From: Gnetum montanum
Lineage: Eukaryota; Streptophyta; Gnetopsida; Gnetales; Gnetaceae
Direction: 5' to 3'
NCBI GenBank assembly: GCA_015680685.1
Contig: MNCI01022707.1
Span: 33,717 to 97,716 of the forward strand
Length of the DNA stretch: 64,000 nt
The notes under the pieces are model-generated. The model saw only the letters and a program-made list of their open reading frames with translations. It ran no database searches and had not been told where the DNA came from. This document shows positions 1 to 12,203 of the stretch, piece by piece; the stretch's first letter is position 1, and every line of letters begins with the position of its first letter. The translations under genes were made by a program, and so were the position numbers.

Positions 1-145
1 ACAAGTAAGTTTGAGAAGATAACAAGTGATGAACCTTAAGTGTTCCATAAGGCGTGTAGGTACTTAGTCTACGGAGTTCGACCCGATTGCACGTGCTACG
101 CTCGTATTCGTATGGTTGAGTGTAGGGGTATCTCGCCACTCATCA
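1..145 (+). repeat. 3' end of a second A-family LTR (truncated by the window edge)
   Basis: This stretch matches the last ~150 bp of both LTRs of element A (about 1258-1406 and 61550-61697), including the terminal block around GTATGGTTGAG and the ending CTCATCA. It therefore looks like the 3' end of another LTR of the same family lying just left of element A. Whether it is a solo LTR or the end of a full element cannot be seen. The minus-strand DUF4283-like reading frame to its right stops being recognisable at this boundary. Confidence 0.75.
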
Positions 146-573
146 CCAATCTCTCGATGCACCCAAGGCCTCCAATGCATAAGGGTTAGACCCCTTGCCC
201 CAAAGAACCATGTGCTCCCCAACAAAACATAGTCCCTATCCTCCTGAGATTGGAAAATGAACAGAAGCACTGGACTTAAACCTCCCCCACGGCCTAGAAG
301 GCAACCACCCACTGCTTGATAAGGTCCAACCTCAGCTATGACCAGGAAGAAATAAACTTCCCAATCAAGCTTAGCAACAGTGTGCTGCCCATTTTGCGAT
401 GGCCCCTTCACCTATAACCTCATTGTTCCACCTAACCTAGAAAAAATTTCAATGCCTGCATCTCTAGGCTTCCAAGTAGTTCCCTTGACCCCCTTAGGGA
501 AACTCCCTTTAGGCCTTGCAAGGCCTCCAGATCCTGCTCCTTCAGCCCTGTTGCAGTCTTGTTCCCTACCATG
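146..573 (-). pseudogene. DUF4283-like ORF remnant, split by element A (C-terminal part)
   Basis: On the minus strand, reading from 573 down to 146, an almost open frame encodes a segment with FIFQSQEDRDYVL and then WFFGARGLTLMHWRPW. This is the pattern of the plant DUF4283 region found at the start of many LINE-encoded and host proteins (a hydrophobic strand, then D/E-rich, then 'pWf...gl.l..W.P'). One in-frame TAG interrupts it (complement 412-414). The frame continues across the 61-kb nest into 61703-61774 once one copy of CCATG is discounted, so element A inserted inside this ORF. On the left the frame is cut by the LTR fragment at 1-145. Family assignment is by eye and moderate; a LINE ORF1 is the likeliest source. 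Confidence 0.45.
569..573. repeat. Left target-site duplication of element A (CCATG)
   Basis: The five bases CCATG precede the first TG of the 5' LTR and are repeated at 61698-61702 directly after the last CA of the 3' LTR. A 5-bp duplication is the normal footprint of Ty3/gypsy integrases. The match shows that both outer LTRs belong to one insertion event. Confidence 0.9.
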
Positions 574-1406
574 TGATGAACCGCAATATCGGGGCCATGA
601 TATCGCATTCGCAATATCGGGTCCACGATATCGGAGCCTACCATGCAATGTCGGATACCCAATATTGAGACTTATCTCCTTGCCTATAAATAAGAGGCGG
701 GCGCACTTGGTTTTGCAATAGTTAGTTAGACCCTTAGTTGAACTCTTTCTTTTTCTCCCTCCCAGAGTTAGAATTATTTCTGCATAGCTGCAGTAGGAGT
801 CATAAAGTGAATGGATCTTTATTCGAGCATTGTGTACTTGAGCATACCTTGTGTATGGCAATAAAGACGAACTTTATGATAAACCTTGTAGCATCTAGAA
901 TAGATTAATTAGTGTTAATTGATGTTATTAAATGCTTTCCTAGTTAATTAATGTCTTCTCTTACCCTACTCTTGCTTAAGTAAATACCCTCAGTACGACC
1001 ACTTCGAGCATGCGTGTAACGCTTGGTAACCCATTAAAAATTAGCGTTTGGTAATCCTAGCAGTGTTGCACCGGTTCAGGATGTGTACAACAAGTAGGAA
1101 TGGATGCTGGTGTTAGGATTAGTTAGAACTTAGTTAATGAGTAGTTAAATTAAATTAGTCACTTAGTTATCTCTCCTCCCTTATTAGCACAAGACATAAA
1201 AACATAAAAGATATAAAAATCATATGCCTCAAGCTTACTTAACCATAAAATCATGACATACAAGTAAGTTTGGGAAGACAATGATTAACCAACCCGTCCT
1301 TGTTCCACAGAGGCACATAAGCACTTAGTCCTTGGAATTTAACCGGATCGTGCATGAAATGCTCGTATTTGTATGGTTGAGCGTAGGGGCACCTTGCCGC
1401 TCATCA
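574..1406 (+). repeat. Element A 5' LTR (833 bp)
   Basis: The repeat begins TGATGAACCG and ends GCTCATCA, giving TGATGA/TCATCA inverted termini. It aligns along its length with 60295-61697 once the insert in that copy is removed. It holds a TATA-like CTATAAATAA near 683-693 and AATAAA near 861-866 (promoter and polyadenylation candidates). It also holds a cluster of ATATCG-centred palindromes at about 584-637. The two LTR copies differ by scattered substitutions and small indels, so the insertion is not recent. Confidence 0.9.
584..637. promoter_or_regulatory. ATATCG palindrome cluster in A-LTR U3
   Basis: Four spaced copies of a GATATCG/CAATATCGG-type motif, all centred on the self-complementary ATATCG or GATATC, lie about 50-100 bp upstream of the LTR TATA box. 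The other LTR shows the same cluster at about 60303-60356 with sequence drift but retained spacing. Position and iteration suggest transcription-factor sites of the LTR promoter; function is inferred. Confidence 0.45.
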
Positions 1407-1426
1407 TCGACGTTGTTGCCGAGGAC
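1407..1426 (+). other. Element A primer-binding site (tRNA-Asp type, degenerate)
   Basis: Directly after the 5' LTR the sequence CGACGTTGTTGCCGAGGA resembles the consensus TGGCGCCGTTGCCGGGGA used by many plant gypsy elements primed by tRNA-Asp. I count 13 of 18 positions matching, and most differences are C-to-T or G-to-A, as expected from methylated-cytosine decay. Confidence 0.6.
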
Positions 1427-1537
1427 TTAGTTGTTTGTGCGCTAATTAGAACTTAGGAAATCATTCACATCGTTGGAACAAACCCTTAGGGTTGGTTGAG
1501 AAACAAAAATAATACATTTCACATTGAATAGACAAGT

Positions 1538-1834
1538 ATGTCTCCTTCTTCGTACGAAAGCGCTTCACCACCTAGGTCTAATTGCAAAGGGTCCGAAAAA
1601 GGGACACAGACACATGATAAAGGTGGACATTCTAATTGCAATTGCAATTGTGGCCGAGATTGCCAAAGAGAAGGTAGAAGACACTTTCATGGTGACAGTT
1701 TTTCTTCTTCTTCACCTTCATCATCTCCTTCATCCTCTCCTTCAGTATTTGGACACAGTCATAAAGAAAAAGACCATGGGGATAAAGGTAGGCAAAGTGG
1801 AAGTCATAAACGAAATAGCCAGGAAAGGGGATGA
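1538..1834 (+). CDS. Short Ser-rich leader ORF of element A
   Basis: A 98-codon open frame with a Cys/Asn-rich patch and a long Ser/Pro tract (SFSSSSPSSSPSSSPS) followed by Lys/His-rich sequence. It lies in the leader between the primer site and gag. It may be the degraded N-terminal extension of gag (low-complexity leaders are common there) or a chance frame. No domain is recognised. Apart from this ORF and the overlapping frame at 1524-1952, nothing is evident in 1427-2017. Confidence 0.3.
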   Translation: MSPSSYESASPPRSNCKGSEKGTQTHDKGGHSNCNCNCGRDCQREGRRHFHGDSFSSSSPSSSPSSSPSVFGHSHKEKDHGDKGRQSGSHKRNSQERG

Positions 1835-2017
1835 GGGCACTGTAGAGAATCACAACATAGAAGGAGGGAGAGTAGGGAACAACGTAGGCATCATAGATGC
1901 CATGGACAAGACGATCACGATGAACCCCTACTCGCTACTTGAAGTATGTTAGACATAACTGAGGTTGTTAGGATTTCAACAAGGCACCAAAAAGATAGTA
2001 GGATCAAGAGATTAGAT

Positions 2018-2980
2018 ATGAACAACATCCCACGATTTGAAGGGGGATACAACGCTGATCCTTAGAATCACTTACAAGCATTCTATGATGTGTGTGCCTT
2101 ACAAAACATAGATAACGAATGACAAAAGCTTAAGTTATTTCCACGGACACTAGTTAAAGAAGCAAAAAGTTGGTATCGGTCCTTAGAATCGGAATCCATT
2201 CGTAGGTGGAGTACTATGTTAGAATTGTTTAACGATAAGTACCAAACGTACTCCCGATTGTCCAACCTGTGAAGGCAAATCCAAGGCTGGAAACAAGGAG
2301 GACATGAACCCTTGGATGCTACCATGGGCCAATATTATGCACTGTTACATTGTTGTCCTAGCCATGGTTATTTGTAAAGGGACCAACTGCGCCATCTCGT
2401 AGATGGGCTTAGGCATGAAACGAGAAGAACCCTTGGGACTTATGCCCAAGGAAGACTATTCGAGCTTAGGTCCCATCAAATTCAAAGACTATTGGAGCAA
2501 GTTGCTACGGAAGAAGGTGAGTTACGAAAGAGAGAAAGCACAGAAGAGTATAACAGAGATCCTTCCCTTTGGAAGAGGGGAGTAAGATTTCGTGAGGATG
2601 AAGAAGAGTCACCACTCGAAGAGATGGTGAATAGAAAAACTTTGCCTATTCAAAAGTTGACATCAGAAGTATCGGCAAAGGTTGACCAAATGTGGAATTC
2701 CCTAGACAATAGATTTCAAACTGTTCTTAAATTAGTAGAGGAGTCTAGAGAGCAAGGTAGTGAAAAAAGAAAAAAAAGAGAAGCTGAACATGCACGTAGC
2801 AAGGGTAAGGGCAAAGTTGCCATCATTGAAGAGGTTGTAGATTTGAAAACAGACAATGATAGTGGATGCGAGATATGCCAATATGACATTCCTAAGGGAT
2901 GTTGCCTTGTAATCTCATATCTTCAGGACTCTGGGGTGTATGCACTCAACCCACGATTGAATAAACGGCAAACACCCTGA
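2018..2980 (+). pseudogene. Element A gag (capsid region), degenerate
   Basis: A retrotransposon gag (PF03732-like) frame with several stops. It contains IPRFEGG..., LKLFPRTLVKEAKSWYRSL, SIRRWSTMLELF and SRLSNL..QI, then LHCCPSHGY. These are the hallmark blocks of Athila-type capsid proteins (substrate-like F.G, 'K.LFP.SL...A..W..SL', 'W..+...F...F'). From 2492 the frame is open for 162 codons, highly charged (EEGELRKRES, SEKRKKREAEH), and ends near the Cys-containing CEICQYD. The region from 2465 on is repeated at 19497. Stops include TAG at 2065 and TGA at 2119. Confidence 0.7.
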
Positions 2981-3395
2981 AGGTTACCTTACCCCCAAGG
3001 TAACCCAAGACAGGTCCACCAACCCTTAACGTATTATCCAAGTGGAACTCCACCACAACTGATTGAGAAATATCAATAGTGGAAACACCCACAATCAAGG
3101 CAAGAATATCCTTACCAGCAACCTGACTTGTATAGATATTACGTGTAGCAACTAGTCTCTCCATGTGACTCTACGGGTCACGTTACTCCTCAACCTCACT
3201 ACCAAGCTTATGAGTATTATAGGACTCCTTCCCCTAGGGGCAATATTCCACAAATATACCATCATTTTCATTTGGTTGCACCTCTTCCACCAATAGCTCC
3301 ACTACCACTTGCTTCCGTGAGACAAGGCGAACTCCCTGCCCAGCTGCAACAACGTAATGCCACAAGGGTTGTTAATTCTCAACCTACTGTTGGTT
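2465..3395 (+). repeat. Left copy of a 0.93-kb duplicated gag segment of element A
   Basis: This segment recurs at 19497-20426 at high identity (by eye about 95%, scattered substitutions). The right copy starts exactly where B's 3' LTR ends (CTTAGGTCCCATC). The left copy runs on past that site and joins the primer-site region of element B at about 3395. An ordinary insertion would give only a 5-bp duplication, so this is a rearrangement scar. Region 2981-3395 itself holds a Pro/Gln-rich tail of gag with stops and nothing else visible. Confidence 0.85.
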
Positions 3396-3398
3396 TTC

Positions 3399-3415
3399 TG
3401 GTGCTAGAAGGAGGG
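3399..3415 (+). other. Element B primer-binding site
   Basis: TGGTGCTAGAAGGAGGG lies where the 5' LTR should end. In C the corresponding TGGTACTAGAAGGAGGG follows the LTR end by 6 bp. The TGGYRCTAGAAGG form is common among plant Tat-group elements; I do not assign the tRNA. The leader 3416-3645 shows no other feature. Confidence 0.7.
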
Positions 3416-3645
3416 CTTAGGCTCTGATTCGTATTTTTACGGGTAGCCCTGTAAGCGATCTATACCCACGTCTCTAAAAAAGTAGACGTAATACCTCTAG
3501 GGAAGTTTACGAAAAATTGTGTGGTGTAGATTGGTCACAGTAACGATTCCTCTAGAATCCTATAGGGTAAAAATCCTAATCGTGATCTTCTTTGTTCGTT
3601 GCCTTTTTAGATCCAGTCGTTTATTATCATTAATCTATCTGACCA

Positions 3646-6527
3646 ATGGATTCTTCATATGCAACCACAGCCGCCATGACCACAACTGATTCGGGTGCCA
3701 CATCCGTGAATCCCATTGCTACCACCAGACCAGCTTCTGGTGCCATAGGACCTCAGGGACCATCATGCCGTTCGTTAAGATTACAGGGCAAAGATCTTGT
3801 ATTCACCGTCGTGACGCCTGAAGAATATAATTTTATTTGCGTCAAGATCCAGGCAAAGCTTGCTCTTAGCCGAGCCGAGATCGAAGAGAAACAAAATTTT
3901 GAGCTAGTCCACAGAGGGGGTCAAGATTTCACCCCTACCACTTGCGACATTATGCCCCTAACTGAACATTACCATGAACTCCTAACCCAACTGGTTATGG
4001 CTAGGAGTCAGGCTACACGGTTCATGCTAGAACCTCAGAACGGGGAGGAAGAGGAAGATGAATTCGTAGCCTAGTCTAAACATGCGGATTCATACCATAC
4101 CCTCAGTCCCCATACATACATAAATCCCCTATTTCCTACCATCAGAGAAGCCGTCCACCTTAATCTAGCCATGACCACCCAAACTCACATTCCTGTCATC
4201 CTGCAAGTCACTATGTAATCATCCGTCTTGCAGGTGCAAATACCACCCCAAAATAACATGGGGGTAGTCTCATCGCCATGTGTAATTAGCATTCCGTCGG
4301 TGGTACCTACGTCCACCACATCCTATTTCATCCCCTAGGTGCAACCTCATGCCATGCCTACAACCCGCCCGGTACAAAATCCAGTGCAAACCTTATCGTT
4401 GCCGCCGCCTGCAAGGCAACAGATCACAACCACTATTCAGTCGCAGTAATCCATTCAATAGCCTACGGCTGGTCAGTGGATCCCGCCCATCTCACATAAT
4501 CAATCTACGTTATACGGTGTGCAACCCTTAGCCGCACCTACCATGCATGCCCCATAAATAAACCCAAAATACCCTTACAATCTCCATCCTACACACCCGG
4601 CGACAGCCAATCTCTCTGCTCAACCCGGTGGGTGGTGGCTTCCACAGGCTGCTCCGTCCGCGGGGTAGCCCCCGTAGCACCGCCCGTCAACCAAACCATC
4701 GCGCAATTCCCATTGCCTGGCACAGCTCTTCTTGTCCAACCCCCAGCTCCTCCTACGTAGGCTTCTTCATCACCAAGTCTAGATCAAGCCTTTTTACTTA
4801 TTCAGACACTCACTGAGGAATTCAAATGCCTTAAAGTTGCTAGCTCAGATATCATACAAATCATGGATTTCTATCAGGATGATCCCATCAGTCCAGTAGT
4901 TCCTATGCTGTCGTTGCCCCTGGGGATGTCGTTACCCCATTTTACTAAATATAATGGGGAAGGAGATCCCAATGCTCATCTGGTTACCTTCAAGTCCAAA
5001 TCCTTATTATTGCAGCTGTGGCCTCATACAATCATCCGTGTCTTTGCAATGTCTCTGGCGGGTAAAGCCTTGGACTGGTATCGAGGGCTTCCTCGCTCTT
5101 CCATCTCAACCTTGGAAGAGCTCCTAACACAATTCGTGACTCGCTTTAAGTACAATTTAAATCCAGAAGTCACGCTGGACCAACTTATGGGAGTGAAGCA
5201 AGACCCACTTGAACCAGTCCAGAGGTTTATACAGCGACGGAGCGCTACTTTGAATGAAATCCATGAACCTATCGCGGAAGCCCATCTGCTAGCTATCTTC
5301 AAAGGAGTAGTTAACGACTTCATCAAGTCTAAACTGTATTACCTTGCCCCTAGCTCCTTGAGTCAGGCTTTTGCCCAAACTAAGAGCATCCAGGATGCTG
5401 CAGAGGCTAGCAAAGACCCAGCGTATGTTGCCTATAAAAACGCTAACAACAAGAGTAAGGACAAGGGTAAAGCAACAACAATGACAATAGCTGCATTGGC
5501 TAAGGGTACTAAAAACAAGAACAAGAAGCCACCCATGGCGTCTCCCGAGACCACGGCCAGTGCAAGCAGCATCGGCCAAGACACAGCTGCCCCTGAAAAG
5601 CCTCCCCAGCCAAAGCCAAACTTTGAGCGTAAAGATCACTCGAAGTATACATCCCTGCCTATAAAAAATTTAGAACTGTTGAAACAACTATTAGGGGTGG
5701 GATACATTTAGAATAAGAAGGTATCCAAAGAAGCTCTGAAGCGTCACAGGCGTCATTGTGAACTGCTAAAGAATCCTTCTTTAGCCCTACCTAACGAACC
5801 ACCAGTTCTGAGGTCTTTTAGGCTAGACTATTTTTGTGACTACCATCAGGTGTGTGGTCACGACACAGATTACTGCTGGGCGTTGAAAGATGACATTCAA
5901 CGCATGATCGACGATGGTTCTCTGAAACTAGATGGCAGTAGTCCAACCCGTTCTGAAAACCAAGCGTTGCATGTGTACAAAGACCTATTAAACACAAATA
6001 ACGCACCGTACACAATCAACGTGGTAAGTACAGACAGTGAAGGGAAGGTACCTCCTAAACAACCCTTTGTTTTACGAGTACCTACTACTTCACCCTAGGG
6101 GGGAAGCTTTTCATCGGCAGCCAGTGGCGTCTCGAGGTCACCCTTCATTATTCAGGCGTCCTCTCCAGATTTAACTCAGCCTCGCATTAACAGTAAAGCC
6201 GAGGCCACGTCCGTGCCTACTCCTAAGGTGCCTTTCATCCTCAGAGTACCAAAACCACCAGCTTCTCCTTTTATGCAGGGGCAAGCCTCTGACCAAAATC
6301 GTCATTCACCACCCAATAAACAAAGAGAAGAAGATGCGTCCATTAATGCCGCCAAAAACCACTACATGTTAGGCTTCACTAAGCCCAGGCCACTGGCCTT
6401 TGTCCCTGTGCCTGCACCTTACAAGCAGGACAAGGGTACAGAAACACAGTCACCTCCCCTTGGTAAGAAGGAAAAAAACCCTCCGACTGATGTTGTTCCA
6501 CCTCAGGAGATTCGTCTCTTAGGGTGA
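3646..6527 (+). pseudogene. Element B gag polyprotein, broken by stops
   Basis: The frame starts at MDSSYATT (3646) and is open to a TAG at about 4072. A Pro/Gln-rich linker with several stops follows. The capsid core is open from 4863 to 5711: MDFYQDDPIS, YNGEGDPNAHL, AGKALDWYRGLP, LLTQFVTRFKYNL and FIQRRSATLNEI match the Tat-group retrotrans_gag domain. After a stop at 5709 comes a zinc-knuckle-like segment (DYHQVCGHDTDYCWALKDDI near 5839), and Pro-rich spacer sequence runs to 6527. The parallel gag proteins of C and D share the same order. It would form the virus-like particle if intact. Confidence 0.8.
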
Positions 6528-6529
6528 AT

Positions 6530-7440
6530 GGAAGAAGACAGAGGGGATAAGCAACCCAGCCGAGAACGGGACCTCCTCGACGCATTCACGCAAGTCAAAA
6601 AGGATCTGAAACAAAAGAATACAACATTTAGCCTCTATGACCTGCTCATGACATCTTAAAAACACCGTGAGGCTATGATTCGTATGTTGACATCCATACC
6701 AGTGGATGAAAGCTTACCATCAGAAGAGGAAGCGATACATGTTGTCATGCTTCCTCTCGCCACTGAGCAACCTAAACCAACCCCTTTGACCTTTCACGAT
6801 AAATCCATCAAGGATGATCCCGAGAAAGGTCGAGTAATGACGAAGCCCATGTTTATCACCATCCGGGTTGGTCAATATCGGATCCAGAGGGTGCACGTTG
6901 ATGATGGCGCGGTTGCGAATGTCATCCCTTATCCTATAGTGGATAAGTTGGGCCTGGTCGACCAGATTAGTCCTACAATGACATCGTGCCTAAAGTCGTT
7001 CAACGGGGCACGGGTGCAAGTCAAGGCGATGGTGTGTATTGAATTTGTGGTAGGGGATCAATTCCCAACAGATGCCACATTTCTAGTTATCGAGGAGATG
7101 CCCAGCTTCAACCTGATCCTAGGGAGGTTCTGGCTAGCCCAACTGAGGGCAGTTTCATCACCAATACATCAAGAGATACACCTCCCTTACACAGGGGGAG
7201 AAGTAGTAATACACGGTGATGAAATAACTCCTAGGACTGTCAACAACATAGAGGAGGAACGGGGTTCGGAGATTGAGATGCTTGAATATTAAACTCATGT
7301 CAGAATTTTCGATCAAGCTGAAACGAATGATGACAGCCTAGCCTGGGCCAACCTAGCATTCTAGGAAGATGGTATGGAAGAGCCAGCAAATCTCCTCGCC
7401 CTTGCACACCATTGAACGTAAAGGCCATTAAGAAATAATT
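6530..7440 (+). pseudogene. Element B aspartic protease region
   Basis: An open stretch 6675-7292 (205 codons) carries the retropepsin fold marks: FITIRVGQYRIQRVHVDDG (active-site loop, D-D-G in place of D-S/T-G) and, 70 residues on, NLILGRFWLAQL (the ILGR.WL block). It would cleave the gag-pol polyprotein. The family continues after 7292, with stops, to a conserved end around KAIKK..L near 7420-7435, also seen in C and D. The active-site variant DDGA is shared with D, so it is a lineage feature rather than a mutation. Confidence 0.8.
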
Positions 7441-7689
7441 GCGGGCTGGTGATTGATCTGAGTGGCATTTAAACACATCGTTACATTTTTACTAGTTTTC
7501 CATTTACACTTATCAACTTTCATTGTCAGTTTTTCTTTAATGTATACATACATATTTATGCTTGCAATCCATTATGCCATTTACATTTTCTATTTTTATG
7601 CCATTTACGCTCCTTGATTACTATTAGTCACATTAGCGCAATTACGCAGAAATGTACATTTTTATCAATTACACTTCCAGACTTACGCA

Positions 7690-7975
7690 GATGGCCTGCA
7701 ACGGCCTAAAACTAGTGATGGCCCGCAACGGCCTAAAACTAGTGATGGCCCACAACGGCCTAAAACTAGTGATGGCCCGCAAAGGCCTAAAACTAGCGAT
7801 GGCCTGCAACGGCCTAAAACTAGTGATGGCTCGTAACGGCCTAAAACTAGGAATGGCCCGTAATTGCCTTAAACTAGCAAAGGCCTGCAATGGCCTAAAA
7901 CTAGCTAGTCCGCTTGTATCTTACGCAAATGCTACATGATGGCCTGCGATGGCCTTAAACTAGCAATTCCATTCT
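7690..7975. repeat. Short-motif tandem array between protease and antisense gene (B)
   Basis: About ten head-to-tail units of ~27 bp read GGCCTGCAACGGCC then TAAAACTAGTGAT, with drift toward the ends. The core TAAACTAG is the same as in arrays downstream of integrase and in elements C and D. Frames crossing it on either strand encode only the repeat and are not treated as genes. The region 7441-7690 is AT-rich with no gene; 7976-8155 shows nothing. Confidence 0.85.
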
Positions 7976-8155
7976 ACAGCAACGCAACCTATTCAAAGTC
8001 TTTAACAACTCTGCTTACGCTTTGCATAAATAAATACATAAAACTAAAATAAATAAATAAAATTTAAAATCATACAGAAAATCTTATGATTAATCTTGTC
8101 AACATCCATATGGCAATTGTTCAATTTCGTCAATAAAGTCATGCATAAATCACAA

Positions 8156-11100
8156 TTACGCATCCCCCCTAGTACCACTGTCACCCGTATCCCTTAGGTC
8201 CACCTCTAAGCCTAACAAATCGTCCTCAAGTGGGCTGTCCCTTTTAGAAGGTATTCCTTCATGAGGAAAATCATCTTCATGAAGCCCTTGCTCTAACACT
8301 GGCTCCACAGGAGGAAGGTCTTCGTCATTACGCTCTTCTTCCAGTACTTGCTCCTCATCCTGTCCGCCTTCTTCATCCACTCCTTGTACCTATATACAGT
8401 AAATACATAAGGAAAAGCCATGATAGCATAAATCAGAAAATTTAGATTCAATAACATTCAAACTTACTCATGATGGTCTTGCTTCTGCAGCAAAGGGGAG
8501 CTGATCTAAACCAACCCATAGGCGCTACAAAATTTCATCTTCAGTTAATTTAGACCACACTTCATTCCCTAGATCAGTTCCAGCCTTCACCTTATGTTTC
8601 TCCACACTAGTCCATCGGGGTGGTTCAGGGAAGAAAGTAGGGATTGTGGTCTTGCCCCCAGAAAGAGTAATTTCTCTCTCAGGGGACGCGCTTATTGTCA
8701 CCTGCTCCTGGAACTTCTCGAAGGCTTTCGATGCACCAATGACATTGAGGAATACCCGCAAGGATTGAGCTTCGACGGCAGAATCTCGATAGTGCTGACG
8801 ATAAGCGATACTTTCTCGCTTATACAGATGTTTCTGATCTTTTTCTTTCTACCCTCACTCTTGTACACTTGTGCAAAAATCCTTCCAGTCTTGGTTTCTC
8901 TGGGCCAACAGCTCTATTTGCATTTTCTGCTCTACCAATTCCCGACTAGTTTGTACGTTGTTCCTAACCACGGTCCAATAGCGAGTGTAATCAATAATAG
9001 TTGCATACCAGTCCTCTTCACCCATTTCCTGCGCCTACAGGAATTCACATCGCGATTTTAAGTCTCTGACTTCTTTGGTCAGAGACACCCTTTCCTTCTC
9101 TAACCTCTGCAGTCTCTTCCAGAGGTCTTCATTGACATTTCGACTCTCCCATAAGGAGCGAGTCGAGCGTAACGCACATTTATGCATTTCCTCATAAATG
9201 TTACGTGGCATGACCGCCCCGTCTGATGAAGGCTCCACTGTGTCAAAGTCAATGGGCTCCGTAGGGTCCCATCGAAGGCAAGCTCCTGATAACAAACATT
9301 ATCAAATGTAGATAAAACATTACAACTTTATAATAAAATAAGCGTACAATAGTAGTAACATACCAGCCCCAGGATCGATGTGCTCGAGGCGCTTGATCAT
9401 ATTGCTGACAATCCCTTCCATGAAGGTAAACTTGTCAAGAAATTCTCCCCACGCTCTACTTACAGCGGCGGACGTGGATGCATCTTGTTCATCTGTAGCG
9501 TAATTAAGTTAAAATCTCTATTTATTAACAAAATTCCTTAAAAATTCTAATACGTTCATTACCTCTGCCTATTACAGTGGGAGGTTTGTCAACATTTTCA
9601 GCTGCCTCTCTCTCTTCACGCACAAGGGCTTGTACGTCGCTTATTATAACAGCTGGGGCCTCTTCTTCCAAAACTAGGGCCCCTTCCTCACGTCATAATA
9701 CCACTGCCCCTGTTTCAGGGTTGAACTGCTCCATAGGTCTCGCTGTTCATATCACATAACACATCTAAATAATTTAGAATACCCCGAATAAAGTTGCGTA
9801 ATACGATAATTACCATGACTTTCTCTACGCCTTTACACTTACCAGGCGGAGGTCTACTCTGCTGAACTCTAACTTGCACAGTTCTGCCCGTGCCACTTGT
9901 TGGTTCCACAGGGGCCTCAGTTAGGCGAGGCCTTTTACACTGGACCGAGGTGTCTACAATCTCTGCCGCCAAGTGTTTCCCCTGTGAAGCATCACCGGTG
10001 TAAGTGGGGATAACCCCGCCTGCACTCTCAGGGTCCCCGCACTCGAGGCACCACCAAATCCCTTGTCGTTATAGACAGAGACTCCCCAATTCCCTCCGGA
10101 GGATCCTGTCCCTGGATAATGCTAAAAATATGAGAAATCCAAGGTTTGGATAGCTAGTCTCGGTCTTGCTGCACCCAGACCCCATTCCTCTGGACAACCA
10201 AAAATTCGGCAAAATGCTGAAGGCAAGCTATGAAGAAGGTGAAATACACGCTGAAACGAGACTCAAGCTTTTGGCGAAGGCTGATCATTTTAGTGCGTAA
10301 TCCCTCGGCGAAATAGCTTTCCCATTCGAACTGATTCCCTTCCTCCATCACCTCCCACATGATATAGGCCTGTTCTATAGTAAAGAACCTTCCCTGCGAG
10401 AGTGTTTTGGGGAAAGCCCGGGCCCGGAAGAGGGGATAAATAGTCTTGGCGATCTCCAGTTGAATCTTTTCACAAGGGATCCCCTTGGTCTCCTTCTTGG
10501 TCCCTAGCCACTCCTCCAACTCTTCCTGACATTTAAGGCTCCTCCTCAACTTTTCCTTTATGGAAAGACCATCAGAGGGGATGCCGAAGAGGTCAGCAAA
10601 CAGCTGAGCGTTGATGTCAAAGTTTACACGCATATGATGCACGCACGTACAAAAATGCTCAGCCCTATCGCTGAAGGAGTTAACCAGGGTTAACATTTCG
10701 CTAGCAGGGACATTAGGGGTTATAGCCAGAAAAAAATGCATTAGCCTCGCCTCTCGCGACTTGGTGACCAATGCAACTAGGGCCTTCGCATGGTCGAGCC
10801 AGCATTGTGCCTCCTTTATGTCACCATAACGGAAGAGGAGGGTATTCGCCTCGTGACCGAAAATTGTAATGGTAATCTCCCGGGATTCCCTGACTGATAA
10901 CACAAAGCACATGTCAAAGTAACGAAAACACTATTATGCAACAAAATAGAACAAAAAAAATATAATATCCTGTAACTAACAGTAGCAACAAAACCTTACC
11001 AGGGCAAAATGGCAAAGGAAATGGAGGAATTTTCCTCTACACGTCCGCGACTGTAAGGGGCGGGTCCAAAGTCCATTCTTCATGTAACCACCCAAGATTC

Positions 11101-12203
11101 TGATAATTCTTGAAGGAATCAGCATAATGGGTGGAATACTCATGAATGTCGAAGGCCATCTGCCCCATTACACCAGTGCGTACATTGCCGGTGGAGGTAA
11201 ACACATTTATCGCTGTTTCGGTCCAGGTCAGTGTATCATTATTACATACTAATCCATTATCATTGATGAAAGACTTGTATCATATAACACATCATTATCT
11301 TACGCTTTACAAATCCAGACATTAGAAACATAATGACAATACCGCCAAAAAAACAACTTACCCGCTCGAATAATACACCGTGCCTGGTGGGTTCTGAAAG
11401 TAAGTCGAGACATGATGGGCCATGAACAAAGTATTGTACGCATGGTAACAGCTAAACTTGGCCATTTCCCAAATCCAACTTAAGCGCCTCAACCCTCTGG
11501 CGCTAAGTTCACGGTCTTGGGAACGACCAGTATCGATAGCCCCGTCTGACAAGAAAGCCATGATGCCCTGCGTAGAAACCACTAGCAGATGTTCCAAGAT
11601 AGCACCAGCCACATCCCCCGATAGATGTGACGACACAATAATATTGTAGTTACGTAGCAAAAACTGCAGAAACTCCAGCGCATCCTTTCAGAACCATATA
11701 GCCCTCCCCTGCAACCGAGTTTGAGGGGGAGGAACATTGGGTATGATCGGGTTTATACAACATAAAACCCTGACTATATCTAAGATGATTAGGACGGGTT
11801 TCAACGTGATACTGTATAAAAACATAAACATGTTACTGCCTAGATTCCGATTTCATACTTATGCTCTGGCTATACAGCCGAAATTGCCTAAACCCTTGCA
11901 GTAGTACAAGGTTTGTTTCGGACAATGGCGATAGATGCAATATTGTTGTGTAAACCCTCGTTTTAACGCGAGGTCCATAGCTTAAAACTCTAATTTACGC
12001 AGAATGATGCAAAAAAAGAATAAACACAAACAAAAAAAAGAGCATATCACAGAAAGAAACATAAATAAGCCAGGGATGGCCTACCGATTCAGGGGAGTGA
12101 CATCCCTCACTTTAACCAAAGCCTACGAAGCACGCTGCATGCTCCCTTGTACTTCATCGATCTTTGCCAATTTCGCATTCTTCCCTCTTACTTTCGGCGC
12201 CAT
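8156..12203 (-). pseudogene. Antisense eight-exon accessory gene of element B
   Basis: The coding strand is opposite to gag-pol. Exons (minus): 12203-12085, 11811-11362, 11274-11000, 10893-9843, 9730-9563, 9492-9364, 9285-8468 and 8389-8156; about 1,080 codons. Phases agree at every junction and exon lengths equal those of C for exons 1, 2, 3 and 6. Domains: N-terminal MAPKVRGKN (basic); FCP1/NIF-like region in exon 2 (LILDIVRVL; LEFLQFLLRNYNIIV; NPPGTVYY) without catalytic Asp pair; exon 3 module (TLTWTETAI, FDIHEY); long exon 4 domain (DLFGIPSDGLS, FPKTLSQGRFF, FAEFLVVQ, DQLSRPWI); charged helical region in exon 7; acidic tail ending RDTGDSGTRGDA. In-frame stops in exons 1 and 7 and a mutated exon 3 acceptor (AA instead of AG) make this copy inactive. 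It probably derives from a captured host gene; function unknown. Confidence 0.85.

Noticed and set aside
7652-7939. Open frame of 95 codons over the array (and its minus-strand counterpart)
   Set aside because: The translation is only the repeated unit (GLKLVMARN type); it arises from a stop-free repeat and is not kept in D.
7690-7975. Regularly spaced ~27-bp repeats resembling a CRISPR array
   Set aside because: Units are contiguous without unique spacers, lie in a plant retrotransposon, and recur in all three related elements; they are tandem motif arrays.
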